A DNA stretch of 64,000 nucleotides from an uncultured Blautia sp. (lineage in GTDB: Bacteria; Bacillota; Clostridia; Lachnospirales; Lachnospiraceae), in NCBI GenBank assembly GCA_937893675.1, contig CALBGI010000033.1, positions 24,119-88,118 on the forward strand. Direction: 5' to 3'. Made by a program: the position numbers and the translations under genes. The first letter of the stretch is position 1. Each line of letters starts with the position of its first letter. This document shows positions 24,728-33,516 of the stretch, in pieces. A model generated the notes under the pieces. That model ran no database searches and was not told the origin of the DNA. It saw only the letters and a list, made by a program, of their open reading frames with translations.

Positions 24728-25483
24728 ATGAATTATGAGGATGTACAGAAGCTGTCGAATGCAGCCAGAGGAAAAATCAATCTTCTGAACAGTAACTTTG
24801 GAAAGTATTTTCTGCGTGCGGTCATGGCCGGTTTTTTTATTGATGTTGCCATGATATTCAACAATGTTGTGGGAAATATTTTCTCCGGCGCGGAGCCTCA
24901 CTGGGGCAAATTTCTGGGAGCGGTGGTATTTTCCATTGCAGTTCTTCTCATAAGCCTTGTGGGAGGGGAGCTTTTTACAGGCAACAACCTTGTCATGGCC
25001 TTTGGGGCTTACGACAAAAAAGTAACCTGGGGCGAGGTCGGCAAGGTGTGGGGCATCAGCTATCTGGGAAATTTTGTGGGCTGCCTGATTCTGGCCCTGA
25101 TCTTTGTGGGCGCAGGAGCGGCAGGAACCAAGGAGTATTTTGCCGGTTATATTAACAACAAACTGACCATACCTATGGGAGAAATGTTCTTTCGGGCAGT
25201 TCTCTGCAATTTCTTTGTTTGTCTTGCGGTTCTCTGCGGAATCAAGCTGAAAGAAGAAACCGCAAAGATCCTGATGATTATGATCTGTATCTCCGGATTT
25301 GTCATCAGCGGCTTTGAACATTGTGTGGCAAACATGGGGATTTTTGTGACGGCATTTGCCATGGACACAAGCCTTTCCATTGGGGCAATGCTTCGCAATC
25401 TGGCTGTGGTAACACTGGGCAATATGGTGGGAGCAGCGGTGCTTCTGGCATGGCCCTTGAGAAAGATGAGTGCAGATAAGTAA
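24728..25483 (+). CDS. focA: Formate/nitrite transporter family channel, FocA-like
   Basis: 251 aa with six membrane segments. Typical FNT signatures are GGELFTGNNLV in the middle and ANMGIF with a preceding FEHCVAN region near residue 200. It is a pentameric channel that passes formate (or nitrite) across the membrane. Its place after fdhD and the Sec operon argues for formate, as import for, or export from, the formate dehydrogenase/hydrogenase system. GGGGGTG precedes the ATG. Its stop shares a base with the topB start. Confidence 0.9.
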   Translation: MNYEDVQKLSNAARGKINLLNSNFGKYFLRAVMAGFFIDVAMIFNNVVGNIFSGAEPHWGKFLGAVVFSIAVLLISLVGGELFTGNNLVMAFGAYDKKVTWGEVGKVWGISYLGNFVGCLILALIFVGAGAAGTKEYFAGYINNKLTIPMGEMFFRAVLCNFFVCLAVLCGIKLKEETAKILMIMICISGFVISGFEHCVANMGIFVTAFAMDTSLSIGAMLRNLAVVTLGNMVGAAVLLAWPLRKMSADK

Positions 25484-27537
25484 TGTCAAAAGCTTTATAC
25501 ATAGCAGAAAAACCGAGTGTGGCGCAGGAATTTGCAAAAGCGCTGAAAATCAACGGACAACGAAGGGATGGCTACTTGGAATCCGAAGACGCGGTGGTAA
25601 CCTGGTGCGTAGGGCATCTGGTTACCATGAGCTATCCCGAAAAATATGATATCAAATACAAAAGGTGGAGTTTTGATACCCTGCCTTTTTTGCCGCGCGA
25701 ATTTAAGTATGAGGTCATCCCTGCGGTGAGCAAGCAGTTTCAGATCGTAAAGGGACTCCTCAACCGGGCGGATGTGGATACGATTTATGTGTGTACGGAC
25801 TCCGGGCGGGAGGGAGAATATATTTACCGTCTTGTGGCGCAAATGGCCGAGGTGAAAGGCAAGCAGCAAAAAAGAGTGTGGATTGATTCTCAGACAGAGG
25901 AGGAGATCCTCCGGGGAATCCGTGAGGCAAAGGATCTGAGTGCTTATGATAATCTGGCGGCGTCTGCCTATCTGCGGGCGAAGGAAGATTACCTTATGGG
26001 GATCAATTTTTCCAGGGTGCTGAGCCTTCGCTACGGGAACAGCGTGTCCAACTATTTGAGCACCAAATATCAGGCCATATCCGTGGGGCGTGTCATGACC
26101 TGTGTGCTTGGCATGGTGGTGCGCAGAGAGCGGGAGATCCGCGCTTTTGTGAAAACTCCTTTTTACCGTGTCATCAGCAGCATTTCCCTGGAGGGAGAAA
26201 ATTTTGACGGCGAGTGGCGCGCCGTGGAGGGCAGCCGCTATAATCAGTCGCCTTATTTATATAAAGAAAACGGATTTAAGAAAAAAGAGCACGCGCAGGA
26301 GCTGGTGGACAGATTGTCTGCGCAGCAGCCGCTTTCCTGCAGGGTGGAGAGCATTGAGCGCAAAAAAGAAAAGAAGAATCCGCCGCTGTTGTTTAACCTG
26401 GCGGAGCTGCAGAATGTGTGCTCCAAGCTTTTTAAAATCAGTCCGGACGAGACGCTCCGCATTGTGCAGGAGCTTTATGAAAAAAAACTGGTCACCTATC
26501 CCAGAACAGATGCCCGTGTACTGTCCACGGCTGTGGCGAAGGTGATCCAAAAAAATATTTCCGGCCTCTGCCGGTATCCTCAGGCGGCCGATGCGGCAAA
26601 AGAAGCGCTGGAGCTTGGGACCTGGAAGGGCATTGCAAAATCCCGTTACGTGAATGACAAGCAGATTACCGACCATTATGCCATTATTCCCACCGGACAG
26701 GGCTTGAGCGCTTTAAACGGGCTTTCCCTTACCTCTCAGCGGGTTTATGAGACCATCGTGCGGCGTTTTTTGAGTATTTTTTATCCTCCGGCAGTTTACC
26801 AGAAAGTAAATCTGACCACAAAAATGGGGGATGAGGCGTTTTTTTCTTCCTTTAAGGTTCTTATGGAAGAGGGATACCTGAAAATTGCAGCGAATTCCTT
26901 TGCCAGAAAGAAGGCGGGAGAGGAAACGGAAAGCAAGGGAAGCGGGGATGCAGGGGAGGACGAGGTTTCCTGTGATGCGCATCTTTTGGAGGCATTGCAG
27001 AAATTAAAAAAGAATGATATACTTTCCGTGAAAAATCTAAGCATCAAGGAGGGGGAGACTTCCCCGCCAAAGCGCTACAATTCCGGTTCCATGATCCTTG
27101 CCATGGAGAACGCAGGACAGCTCATTGAGGATGAGGAGCTGCGGGCGCAGATCAAGGGCAGCGGAATCGGCACCAGCGCCACAAGAGCTGAGATTCTCAA
27201 AAAGCTGTTCCATATCAAATACCTGTCGCTCAACAAGAAAACCCAGGTGATCACCCCGACACTGCTGGGGGAGATGATCTTTGATGTGGTAAACTGCTCC
27301 ATTCGGCAGCTGCTGAATCCTGAACTGACAGCCAGCTGGGAAAAGGGACTCACCTATGTGGCAGAGGGAAGCATCACGGAGCAGGAATATATGGACAAGC
27401 TGGAGCATTTTGTGAGGATCCGCACAAACCAGGTGGAGGGAAGCAATTACCAGTATGCCCTGCGCCAGTTCTTTGATGCAGCGGCACAGTATTATAAGAA
27501 ACCAGCCGCTTCAAAACGAGGAGGAAAAACATCATGA
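25483..27537 (+). CDS. topB: DNA topoisomerase III
   Basis: 684 aa. TOPRIM domain at the start (IAEKPSVAQEFAKAL, CTDSGREGEYIYRL) and the type IA active site LVTYPRTDARVLS, with the catalytic tyrosine in VTYPRTD. A GSGIGTSATRAEI motif lies near residue 565. No C-terminal zinc fingers, which is usual for TopB. It relaxes and decatenates DNA. The start overlaps the focA stop (TAATG), yet there is no functional link. Chromosomal-type copy; no conjugative element genes are nearby. Confidence 0.95.
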   Translation: MSKALYIAEKPSVAQEFAKALKINGQRRDGYLESEDAVVTWCVGHLVTMSYPEKYDIKYKRWSFDTLPFLPREFKYEVIPAVSKQFQIVKGLLNRADVDTIYVCTDSGREGEYIYRLVAQMAEVKGKQQKRVWIDSQTEEEILRGIREAKDLSAYDNLAASAYLRAKEDYLMGINFSRVLSLRYGNSVSNYLSTKYQAISVGRVMTCVLGMVVRREREIRAFVKTPFYRVISSISLEGENFDGEWRAVEGSRYNQSPYLYKENGFKKKEHAQELVDRLSAQQPLSCRVESIERKKEKKNPPLLFNLAELQNVCSKLFKISPDETLRIVQELYEKKLVTYPRTDARVLSTAVAKVIQKNISGLCRYPQAADAAKEALELGTWKGIAKSRYVNDKQITDHYAIIPTGQGLSALNGLSLTSQRVYETIVRRFLSIFYPPAVYQKVNLTTKMGDEAFFSSFKVLMEEGYLKIAANSFARKKAGEETESKGSGDAGEDEVSCDAHLLEALQKLKKNDILSVKNLSIKEGETSPPKRYNSGSMILAMENAGQLIEDEELRAQIKGSGIGTSATRAEILKKLFHIKYLSLNKKTQVITPTLLGEMIFDVVNCSIRQLLNPELTASWEKGLTYVAEGSITEQEYMDKLEHFVRIRTNQVEGSNYQYALRQFFDAAAQYYKKPAASKRGGKTS

Positions 27538-28202
27538 TGAAAGACGTTACCATTGAAAATCTTCTGGATCTGAATGAAACCATTGCGAAAGAGCTGTTTG
27601 AGGGGAAGACCTATCCCTGGGAGGTGCTTCCGGAGATCGGATCGTTTATAGAGAAACTGGGAAAAACATTGCCGGCAGAGGAGTATGCCTGCAGAGACGG
27701 CAATGTCTGGATCGCAAAATCTGCGAAGGTGGCGCCGACGGCCTGTGTGAATGGACCCTGCATTATCGGAAAAGAAGCCGAGGTGCGCCACTGCGCGTTT
27801 ATCCGGGGAAACGCCATTGTAGGTGAGGGCGCTGTCGTAGGAAATTCCACGGAGCTGAAAAACGTAGTGCTGTTTAACAAGGTACAGGTTCCCCATTACA
27901 ATTATGTGGGAGATTCTGTGCTTGGGTTTAAATCCCACATGGGAGCAGGCTCGATCTGTTCCAATGTGAAATCTGACAAAAAGCTGGTTGTGGTAAAGGA
28001 CAAAGAAGAGCAGGTGGAAACCGGATTGAAAAAATTCGGTGCGATGCTGGGAGACAACGTGGAAGTTGGTTGCGGATCTGTTCTCAATCCGGGAACTGTG
28101 ATTGGAAGAAATTCCAACATTTATCCCCTTTCCCCGGTGCGCGGCTGTGTTCCGGCAAACAGCATTTACAAAAATCAGAAGGACATTGTAACGAAACGAT
28201 AA
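27534..28202 (+). CDS. Left-handed beta-helix acyltransferase-like protein
   Basis: 222 aa. A helical N-terminus of about 45 residues is followed by hexapeptide-repeat strands (VWIAKSAKVAPTACVNGPCIIG, then AFIRGNAIVGEGAVVG), as in GlmU and UDP-GlcNAc pyrophosphorylase-like transferases. No nucleotidyltransferase domain. It probably acylates a sugar nucleotide or is a regulatory homologue; substrate unknown. The start overlaps the topB stop. Confidence 0.75.
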   Translation: MMKDVTIENLLDLNETIAKELFEGKTYPWEVLPEIGSFIEKLGKTLPAEEYACRDGNVWIAKSAKVAPTACVNGPCIIGKEAEVRHCAFIRGNAIVGEGAVVGNSTELKNVVLFNKVQVPHYNYVGDSVLGFKSHMGAGSICSNVKSDKKLVVVKDKEEQVETGLKKFGAMLGDNVEVGCGSVLNPGTVIGRNSNIYPLSPVRGCVPANSIYKNQKDIVTKR

Positions 28203-28220
28203 AGTCAGGAGTACACGATT

Positions 28221-29021
28221 ATGAAGCTTACCATGCTGGGAACCGGCAATGCCATGGTGACCGAATGCTATAATACATGCTTTGCCCTCACGGAGGGCGG
28301 AGAGCATTTTCTGGTGGACGGAGGCGGCGGAGGGACAATCCTTCGGCAGCTGAAGCATGCGGATATGGACTGGAAAGACATTCACCATATTTTTATCACA
28401 CATAAGCATGTGGATCATTTGCTGGGGCTTGTGTATCTGGTGCGGGTCATCTGCCAGAATATGAAGCAGGGGAAATATGAGGGAGAGGCGTTTATCTACG
28501 GACATGCAGAGGTGCTGTCCATGCTGGAGGAGATTGCGCGTTTGCTTCTGCAGGAGAATCAGACGAAATTCATCGGAGACAGGCTTCATCTGGTTACGGT
28601 AAAGGACGGAGAATGCCGTGAAATTCTCGGACATAAGGTGACTTTCTTTGATATCCATTCCACAAAAGCAAGACAGTTTGGCTTTTCCCTGATGCTTGAT
28701 GAGACGGAGAAGCTTACCTGCTGTGGGGATGAACCATACAATGACTTTGAGGAGGTTTACGCGAAGGACAGCAAGTGGCTGCTGCATGAGGCTTTCTGTC
28801 TCTGCAGTCAGGCGGATGTGTTCAAGCCTTACGAGAAGCATCATTCCACGGTGAAGGAAGCCTGCGAGACGGCAAAGAAGCTGAATGTAAAGAATTTGAT
28901 TCTCTATCATACAGAGGATAAGAATATTCTTCGCAGAAAAGAGCTTTATACAGAGGAAGGCAGGCAGTTTTATGACGGCAATCTGTATGTGCCGGAGGAT
29001 TTTGAGTGGTTTGAGTTATAA
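28221..29021 (+). CDS. Metallo-beta-lactamase-fold hydrolase, RNase Z-like
   Basis: 266 aa. The metal-binding motif THKHVDHLLG gives HxHxDH near residue 58. Further ligands include CCGDEPYND with the aspartate and a late LYHTEDKN. It resembles RNase Z and related hydrolases of the RNase Z subgroup in length and opening (GTGNAMVTECYNTCF). It may process tRNA 3' ends or another phosphodiester. AGGAG 9 bases before the ATG. Confidence 0.8.
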   Translation: MKLTMLGTGNAMVTECYNTCFALTEGGEHFLVDGGGGGTILRQLKHADMDWKDIHHIFITHKHVDHLLGLVYLVRVICQNMKQGKYEGEAFIYGHAEVLSMLEEIARLLLQENQTKFIGDRLHLVTVKDGECREILGHKVTFFDIHSTKARQFGFSLMLDETEKLTCCGDEPYNDFEEVYAKDSKWLLHEAFCLCSQADVFKPYEKHHSTVKEACETAKKLNVKNLILYHTEDKNILRRKELYTEEGRQFYDGNLYVPEDFEWFEL

Positions 29022-29040
29022 AGATATGATTTTTATAAAA

Positions 29041-29072
29041 TAGAGGGTGCAGATCGCACCCTCTAAAAATTT
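29041..29072 (-). terminator. Shared terminator between convergent genes
   Basis: TAGAGGGTGC (29041-29050) pairs perfectly with GCACCCTCTA (29056-29065). On the minus strand a TTTTATA run follows, so it terminates the GGGtGRT operon; the plus strand has only a weak T run. Confidence 0.8.
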
Positions 29073-29078
29073 GCTTTT

Positions 29079-30089
29079 TTAGAACTTGCCTTCTTTTGCA
29101 GCTTCCTCAATGGAAACAGCAACAGCAACAGTCATACCAACCATGGGGTTGTTGCCTGCGCCGATCAGACCCATCATCTCTACGTGAGCCGGTACGGAGG
29201 AGGAGCCTGCAAACTGAGCGTCAGAGTGCATACGTCCAAGTGTATCGGTCATACCGTAGGAAGCGGGACCAGCTGCCATGTTGTCCGGATGAAGAGTACG
29301 TCCTGTACCGCCGCCGGATGCAACAGAGAAGTATTTTTTGCCTTTTTCCAGACATTCTTTTTTGTAGGTACCTGCAACCGGATGCTGGAAACGAGTGGGG
29401 TTGGTGGAGTTACCGGTGATGGAAACGTCAACGCCTTCTTTCCACATGATTGCAACACCTTCCGGAACGCTGTTCGCGCCGTAGCAGTTAACCTTTGCGC
29501 GAAGACCTTCGGAGTAGGATTTGCGGAATACTTCTTTTACTTCGTTGGTGTAGGGATCGTATTCTGTTTCAACATATGTAAAACCGTTGATTCTTGCGAT
29601 GATCTGAGCAGCGTCTTTTCCAAGACCGTTCAGGATTACGCGAAGCGGTTTCTGACGAACCTTGTTTGCTTTTTCTGCGATACCGATCGCGCCCTCAGCT
29701 GCTGCGAAGGACTCGTGGCCTGCCAGGAATGCGAAGCACTCGGTCTGCTCTTCCAGGAGCATCTTGCCAAGGTTACCATGGCCAAGACCTACCTTACGGG
29801 TGTCAGCAACGGAGCCCGGGATACAGAAAGCCTGAAGACCTTCACCGATAGCAGCGGCAGCCTCAGCAGCTTTCTTGCAGCCTTTTTTGATTGCGATAGC
29901 AGCGCCTACGATGTAAGCCCAGCATGCGTTTTCGAAGCAGATCGGCTGAATTCCTTTGATCTGGTCATAAACGTTAAGGCCTGCATCTTTTGTGATCTTT
30001 TCTGCTTCCTCGATAGAAGCAATTCCATAGCTGTTCAGAACAGCGTTGATTTTATCAATACGTCTCTCGTATGATTCAAATAAAGCCAT
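29079..30089 (-). CDS. GGGtGRT protein (conserved, function unknown)
   Basis: 336 aa. The name-giving motif GGGTGRT is at residues 259-265, followed by LHPDNMAAGPASYG. The protein is soluble with Gly- and Ala-rich segments (GLGHGNLGKM, GNSTNPTRF) that look like phosphate or nucleotide binding loops, but no known fold can be called. A strong ribosome site AAGGAGGT precedes the start, which fits high expression. It is paired with an IscU-like scaffold 20 bases upstream. The family is common in anaerobic Firmicutes; its function has not been shown to my knowledge. Confidence 0.85.
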   Translation of the reverse strand: MALFESYERRIDKINAVLNSYGIASIEEAEKITKDAGLNVYDQIKGIQPICFENACWAYIVGAAIAIKKGCKKAAEAAAAIGEGLQAFCIPGSVADTRKVGLGHGNLGKMLLEEQTECFAFLAGHESFAAAEGAIGIAEKANKVRQKPLRVILNGLGKDAAQIIARINGFTYVETEYDPYTNEVKEVFRKSYSEGLRAKVNCYGANSVPEGVAIMWKEGVDVSITGNSTNPTRFQHPVAGTYKKECLEKGKKYFSVASGGGTGRTLHPDNMAAGPASYGMTDTLGRMHSDAQFAGSSSVPAHVEMMGLIGAGNNPMVGMTVAVAVSIEEAAKEGKF

Positions 30090-30109
30090 TTCCTGTTACC
30101 TCCTTAAAA

Positions 30110-30802
30110 TTATTCTTTTCTCGGGTCAATAATCTTAACAGCATCAGCTACACGGCCATACTGACCTTTTGCTTTTTCCCATGCAGTGTTGGGGTCATCG
30201 CCTTTTTTGATGAAGTCTGTCATTTTGCCAAGACTTACAAACTGATAGCCAATGATCTCATCGTCTGCATCAAGAGCGATACCGGTAACATAGCCCTCTG
30301 CCATTTCCAGGTAACGAGGTCCTTTTTTGAGGGTTCCGTACATAGTACCAACCTGAGAGCGGAGGCCTTTTCCAAGATCTTCGAGTCCGGCTCCGATGGG
30401 AAGTCCGTCCTCGGAGAATGCGGACTGGGTACGTCCGTATACAATCTGAAGGAACAGTTCTCTCATTGCGGTGTTGATCGCGTCACATACAAGGTCTGTG
30501 TTCAGCGCTTCCATAACCGTACGGCCCGGAAGAATCTCAGAAGCCATAGCTGCGGAATGGGTCATACCGGAGCATCCGATGGTCTCAACCAGTGCTTCCT
30601 GAATGATACCCTCTTTTACGTTCAGAGTCAGCTTACAAGCACCCTGCTGAGGAGCACACCAGCCAACGCCATGTGTCAGACCGGAAATGTCTTTCACTTC
30701 TTTTGCCTGTACCCATTTCGCTTCTTCGGGAATTGGAGCAGCGCCATGATGAACGCCCTGTGCCACTGGACACATTTCTTCTACTTCGCGTGAATAAATC
30801 AT
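30110..30802 (-). CDS. IscU/NifU-like iron-sulfur scaffold homologue
   Basis: 230 aa. The centre (residues about 60-115) resembles IscU: a first cysteine segment GVGWCAPQQGAC, then ETIGCSGMTHSAAMASEIL as the second. The usual third ligand motif (HCSxLA) is not evident; VCDAINTAM is the nearest. The C-terminal 100 residues are extra compared with IscU. ATG 30802 is chosen because AAAGGAG stands just before it; the upstream part is AT-rich leader. It may load or sense an Fe-S or other metal cluster for its GGGtGRT partner, which is inference from pairing. Confidence 0.75.
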   Translation of the reverse strand: MIYSREVEEMCPVAQGVHHGAAPIPEEAKWVQAKEVKDISGLTHGVGWCAPQQGACKLTLNVKEGIIQEALVETIGCSGMTHSAAMASEILPGRTVMEALNTDLVCDAINTAMRELFLQIVYGRTQSAFSEDGLPIGAGLEDLGKGLRSQVGTMYGTLKKGPRYLEMAEGYVTGIALDADDEIIGYQFVSLGKMTDFIKKGDDPNTAWEKAKGQYGRVADAVKIIDPRKE

Positions 30803-30836
30803 TTTGAAAACTCCTTTCAAGATAGATTGACTAATT

Positions 30837-30857
30837 GTTGTTAATAAGCATAACAAC
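30837..30857. promoter_or_regulatory. Perfect inverted repeat in the GGGtGRT operon promoter region
   Basis: GTTGTTA (30837-30843) and TAACAAC (30851-30857) form a perfect 7-base palindrome with a 7-base spacer, 35 bases upstream of the scaffold gene start. This looks like a dimeric repressor or activator operator. The regulator is unknown; a redox or iron-sulfur regulator would make sense. Confidence 0.5.
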
Positions 30858-31037
30858 CTAGGATTATTCTCTCATAAAATGCGAATTTCGTCCAGACATA
30901 ATTTGTAAAAAAATTGCGCAACTTTTCCCAAAACCACAATTTTTGTAGCATAGGCACGCGGTTTTTGTTATAATTTCATTAAAATGTCCGGGACAAAAGG
31001 ATATAAACTTTTTTAAGAAAGGCCATGGAGACGAATT

Positions 31038-31790
31038 ATGAATACAAGACCAGCATCCGTTTTTCCAGAAAAATTCCAGATATTAAGCGGCAGCGCGCTG
31101 AAAATGATAGCGATCATCACCATGTTCATCGACCATACGGCGGCGATCCTTCTGACACAGTATCCGCCGGCCATGCAGCCCATGAATGCAGTCAACGGAA
31201 GCAGTGTATTTCTTCCCGATGCCAGTCTGTACCGCATTTGCCGTGATATTGGGCGGGTGGCGCTGCCTATTTTCTGTTTCCTTCTGGTAGAAGGCTTTCT
31301 TCACACCAGAGACCGCAGGAAATACGGGCGGAATCTGTTTTTGTTTGCGTGCCTATCTGAGATTCCATGGAATTTTATGCATACCAATACCTGGACCTAT
31401 GAGAAGCAAAATGTGTTTTTTACATTATTCCTGGGATATCTGGCTTTCTGCGCCATTGAATATTTCAGAGAGAAGACCTGCTGGCAGCTGCTCAGCGTGC
31501 TGGGGCTTTTGTGGGTATCCACCGTTCTCAATGCAGACTATGGGTGGAAGGGCTATGTGTTTTTGCTGATCATGTACTGGCTCCGCAATGAGAAGGCAGG
31601 GCAGGCGGTCGTGGGAAGCGCGTGGCTTTACTATGAGTGGAAAGCATGTTTTGCTTTTATTTCCATTAATATGTACAATGGAAAACGAGGCTTTATCAAA
31701 GGAAAATGGGCGAAATATTTCTTCTATGCCTTTTATCCGGTGCACATTATCCTTCTGGTGCTTTTAAGGCAATGGCTGTTTTTCGCCTGA
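31038..31790 (+). CDS. TraX family membrane protein
   Basis: 250 aa with about seven membrane segments. Its opening (LSGSALKMIAIITMFIDHTAA) and RDIGRVALPIFCFLLVEGF are typical TraX. TraX of F plasmid acetylates pilin, but chromosomal Firmicute members are widespread and are probably acyltransferase-like proteins of unknown substrate. No conjugation genes are nearby. A TATAAT at 30969-30974 lies upstream. Confidence 0.8.
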   Translation: MNTRPASVFPEKFQILSGSALKMIAIITMFIDHTAAILLTQYPPAMQPMNAVNGSSVFLPDASLYRICRDIGRVALPIFCFLLVEGFLHTRDRRKYGRNLFLFACLSEIPWNFMHTNTWTYEKQNVFFTLFLGYLAFCAIEYFREKTCWQLLSVLGLLWVSTVLNADYGWKGYVFLLIMYWLRNEKAGQAVVGSAWLYYEWKACFAFISINMYNGKRGFIKGKWAKYFFYAFYPVHIILLVLLRQWLFFA

Positions 31791-31809
31791 AAACGAAAGG
31801 GGAATTTTT

Positions 31810-32571
31810 ATGAGATTATACGAGATCACTTTTAGTCCTACCGGCGGTACAGAAAAAGCGGCAGATATGCTGCTTAAGGCGTTTCCGGAAGCTTATGAGA
31901 AGATAAGCTTACTGGAGTGCCAAAAAGCCTATGGGGAATATTCATTCCAAAAAGAAGACGTCTGTGTGATAGCGGTTCCTTCCTATGGAGGACGTGTGCC
32001 GGTGACGGCGTCAGAACGTCTGGCGCAGATGAAAGGAAACGGGGCGGCGTGTATCCTGCTGTGTGTTTACGGGAACCGGGCTTTTGAAGATACGCTTACA
32101 GAGCTGAAGCAGGTGGCAGAAGAGGCAGGCTTTGTGCCAAGGGCTGCGGCGGCAGTGATTGCGGAGCATTCCATTATGCGCCAGTTTGCCTCCGGCCGGC
32201 CGGATGCTTCCGATGAAAAAGAGCTTTTTGAATTTGGGGCAAAAATCAGAGAAAGGCTCCTGAGCGGGGAGAAGTCAGAAGAACTACAGGTTCCGGGCAA
32301 TGTTCCGTACAAGGAACGGCACACAAGTCCCATGGTGCCCAAAGTCACAGACGCCTGTGTAAAATGCGGCCGCTGTGTGAGGGAATGTCCGGTGGCGGCC
32401 ATTGAGGGAGAGACCTTTGCGGCAGAGAAGGAGAAGTGTATTTCCTGCATGCGCTGCATCGCGGTGTGCCCTGAAGGCGCAAGAGCTCTTGACAAAGAGC
32501 TGCTTGCGGGGCTGGTGTCCAGGCTTGAGAAGGTCTGCAGCGGACACCGGGAAAATCAGCTGTTTTTGTAA
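31810..32571 (+). CDS. EFR1-type ferredoxin (flavodoxin domain plus two [4Fe-4S])
   Basis: 253 aa. The N-terminus is flavodoxin-like (ITFSPTGGTEKAAD for the FMN phosphate loop, VPSYGGRVP). The C-terminus carries two clusters, CVKCGRCVRECPVAAI and CISCMRCIAVCPEGA. This pair of domains is the EFR1 class seen in Clostridia. It should shuttle electrons at low potential; its partner is not known. AAAGGGG before the ATG. Confidence 0.88.
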   Translation: MRLYEITFSPTGGTEKAADMLLKAFPEAYEKISLLECQKAYGEYSFQKEDVCVIAVPSYGGRVPVTASERLAQMKGNGAACILLCVYGNRAFEDTLTELKQVAEEAGFVPRAAAAVIAEHSIMRQFASGRPDASDEKELFEFGAKIRERLLSGEKSEELQVPGNVPYKERHTSPMVPKVTDACVKCGRCVRECPVAAIEGETFAAEKEKCISCMRCIAVCPEGARALDKELLAGLVSRLEKVCSGHRENQLFL

Positions 32572-32592
32572 AACGCCGCTCAGGGCGGGAAA

Positions 32593-32736
32593 TTATTCAC
32601 CGTCCTCGCCGCCGGGGCCGTCTTTCCGGGGACGGCTGGACTCCGGAAGAGGTTCTGTGATCCAGGAATCTTTGGGACGCTGGATTTCCGGCCGGGGATT
32701 TTGAGAAGCGGAAGTGTTTTTATTTTGGTCTGTCAT
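32593..32736 (-). CDS. Small proline-rich protein
   Basis: 47 aa on the minus strand, with AAAGGAG 7-8 bases upstream of the ATG. The sequence is polar and rich in Pro, Asp, Glu and Arg (PRPEIQRPKDSWITEPLPE, then RPRKDGPGGEDGE), so it is probably unfolded. It occupies the gap between the EFR1 gene and the two-component system. No family recognised. Confidence 0.5.
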   Translation of the reverse strand: MTDQNKNTSASQNPRPEIQRPKDSWITEPLPESSRPRKDGPGGEDGE

Positions 32737-32835
32737 AGAGGTGCTCCTTTATAATTTTAATCATAGCAGGTCAATGGTTTCCCTGATAGCGTCTCCGGGA
32801 AATCGGAAGATATACATGGAAAGGCTGGAAGGGAT

Positions 32836-33516
32836 ATGAGGAATGTTCTGGTAATGGAAGACGATGAGGCAATAGGGATCGGGCTGAAATACTCTCTGGA
32901 AAATGAGGGCTTTCAGGTGATCTGGGAAACTTCTGTAAAGGATGCCCTGTCACGGATAGAAAAACAGAGATTTTCGGTGTATCTCCTGGATCTGACCCTC
33001 CCGGACGGGAATGGCTATGATGTGTGCAAAACGATCAAAAGTCAGGGAGACTACCCCGTGATTTTTCTGACTGCCTATGACGATGAGGTGAATGTGGTGA
33101 TGGGGCTGGAGCTTGGGGCAGATGATTATATTTCCAAGCCCTTTCGGGTCAAGGAGCTGGCGGCGCGCATCCGCACGGTTTTGCGCCGCTACAGCAGAGA
33201 GAATGCGCAGGGAGCCGTGCGCGTGGGAGATCTGCTCATTTATACCAGCGAAGCCAAGGTGTATAAGAACGGAAAAGAGCTTGTGCTCACAGCCATGGAA
33301 TACCGGCTGCTGCTGATTTTTGTGAATAACCGGGGCGTGGTACTGTCGAGAAATCAGCTTCTGGAGCATCTTTGGGACATTGACGGCGTTTTTGTCAATG
33401 ACAATACTCTGACGGTGTACATCAAACGGCTTCGGGACAAAATAGAGGAGGACATATCCAATCCCGCATACATCAGAACCGTGCGTGGGCTTGGATACAT
33501 CATGGAGCATGATTAA
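32836..33516 (+). CDS. OmpR-family response regulator
   Basis: 226 aa. Receiver domain (acidic pair D9/D10, phospho-acceptor D52 in LLDLTLPDG, switch lysine in SKPFR) and a C-terminal winged helix (ENRYLLLIF-like YRLLLIFVNNRG, NDNTLTVYIKRLRDKIEED). It is coupled to the kinase that starts within its last codons, and these precede an ABC exporter. This set is the usual layout for antimicrobial-peptide stress sensing in Firmicutes. Confidence 0.9.
   Translation: MRNVLVMEDDEAIGIGLKYSLENEGFQVIWETSVKDALSRIEKQRFSVYLLDLTLPDGNGYDVCKTIKSQGDYPVIFLTAYDDEVNVVMGLELGADDYISKPFRVKELAARIRTVLRRYSRENAQGAVRVGDLLIYTSEAKVYKNGKELVLTAMEYRLLLIFVNNRGVVLSRNQLLEHLWDIDGVFVNDNTLTVYIKRLRDKIEEDISNPAYIRTVRGLGYIMEHD

Noticed and set aside
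27492..28910. 472-codon minus-strand frame over topB end, beta-helix and MBL genes
   Set aside because: Overlaps three genes with clear motifs and ribosome sites on the + strand; no motif of its own.
29184..30074. 296-codon + strand frame opposite the GGGtGRT gene
   Set aside because: Antisense shadow; the minus strand carries the family motif and a strong ribosome site.
31038..31790. TraX gene as evidence for a conjugative element
   Set aside because: No other transfer, relaxase or integration genes are near; chromosomal TraX-family genes are common in Firmicutes.
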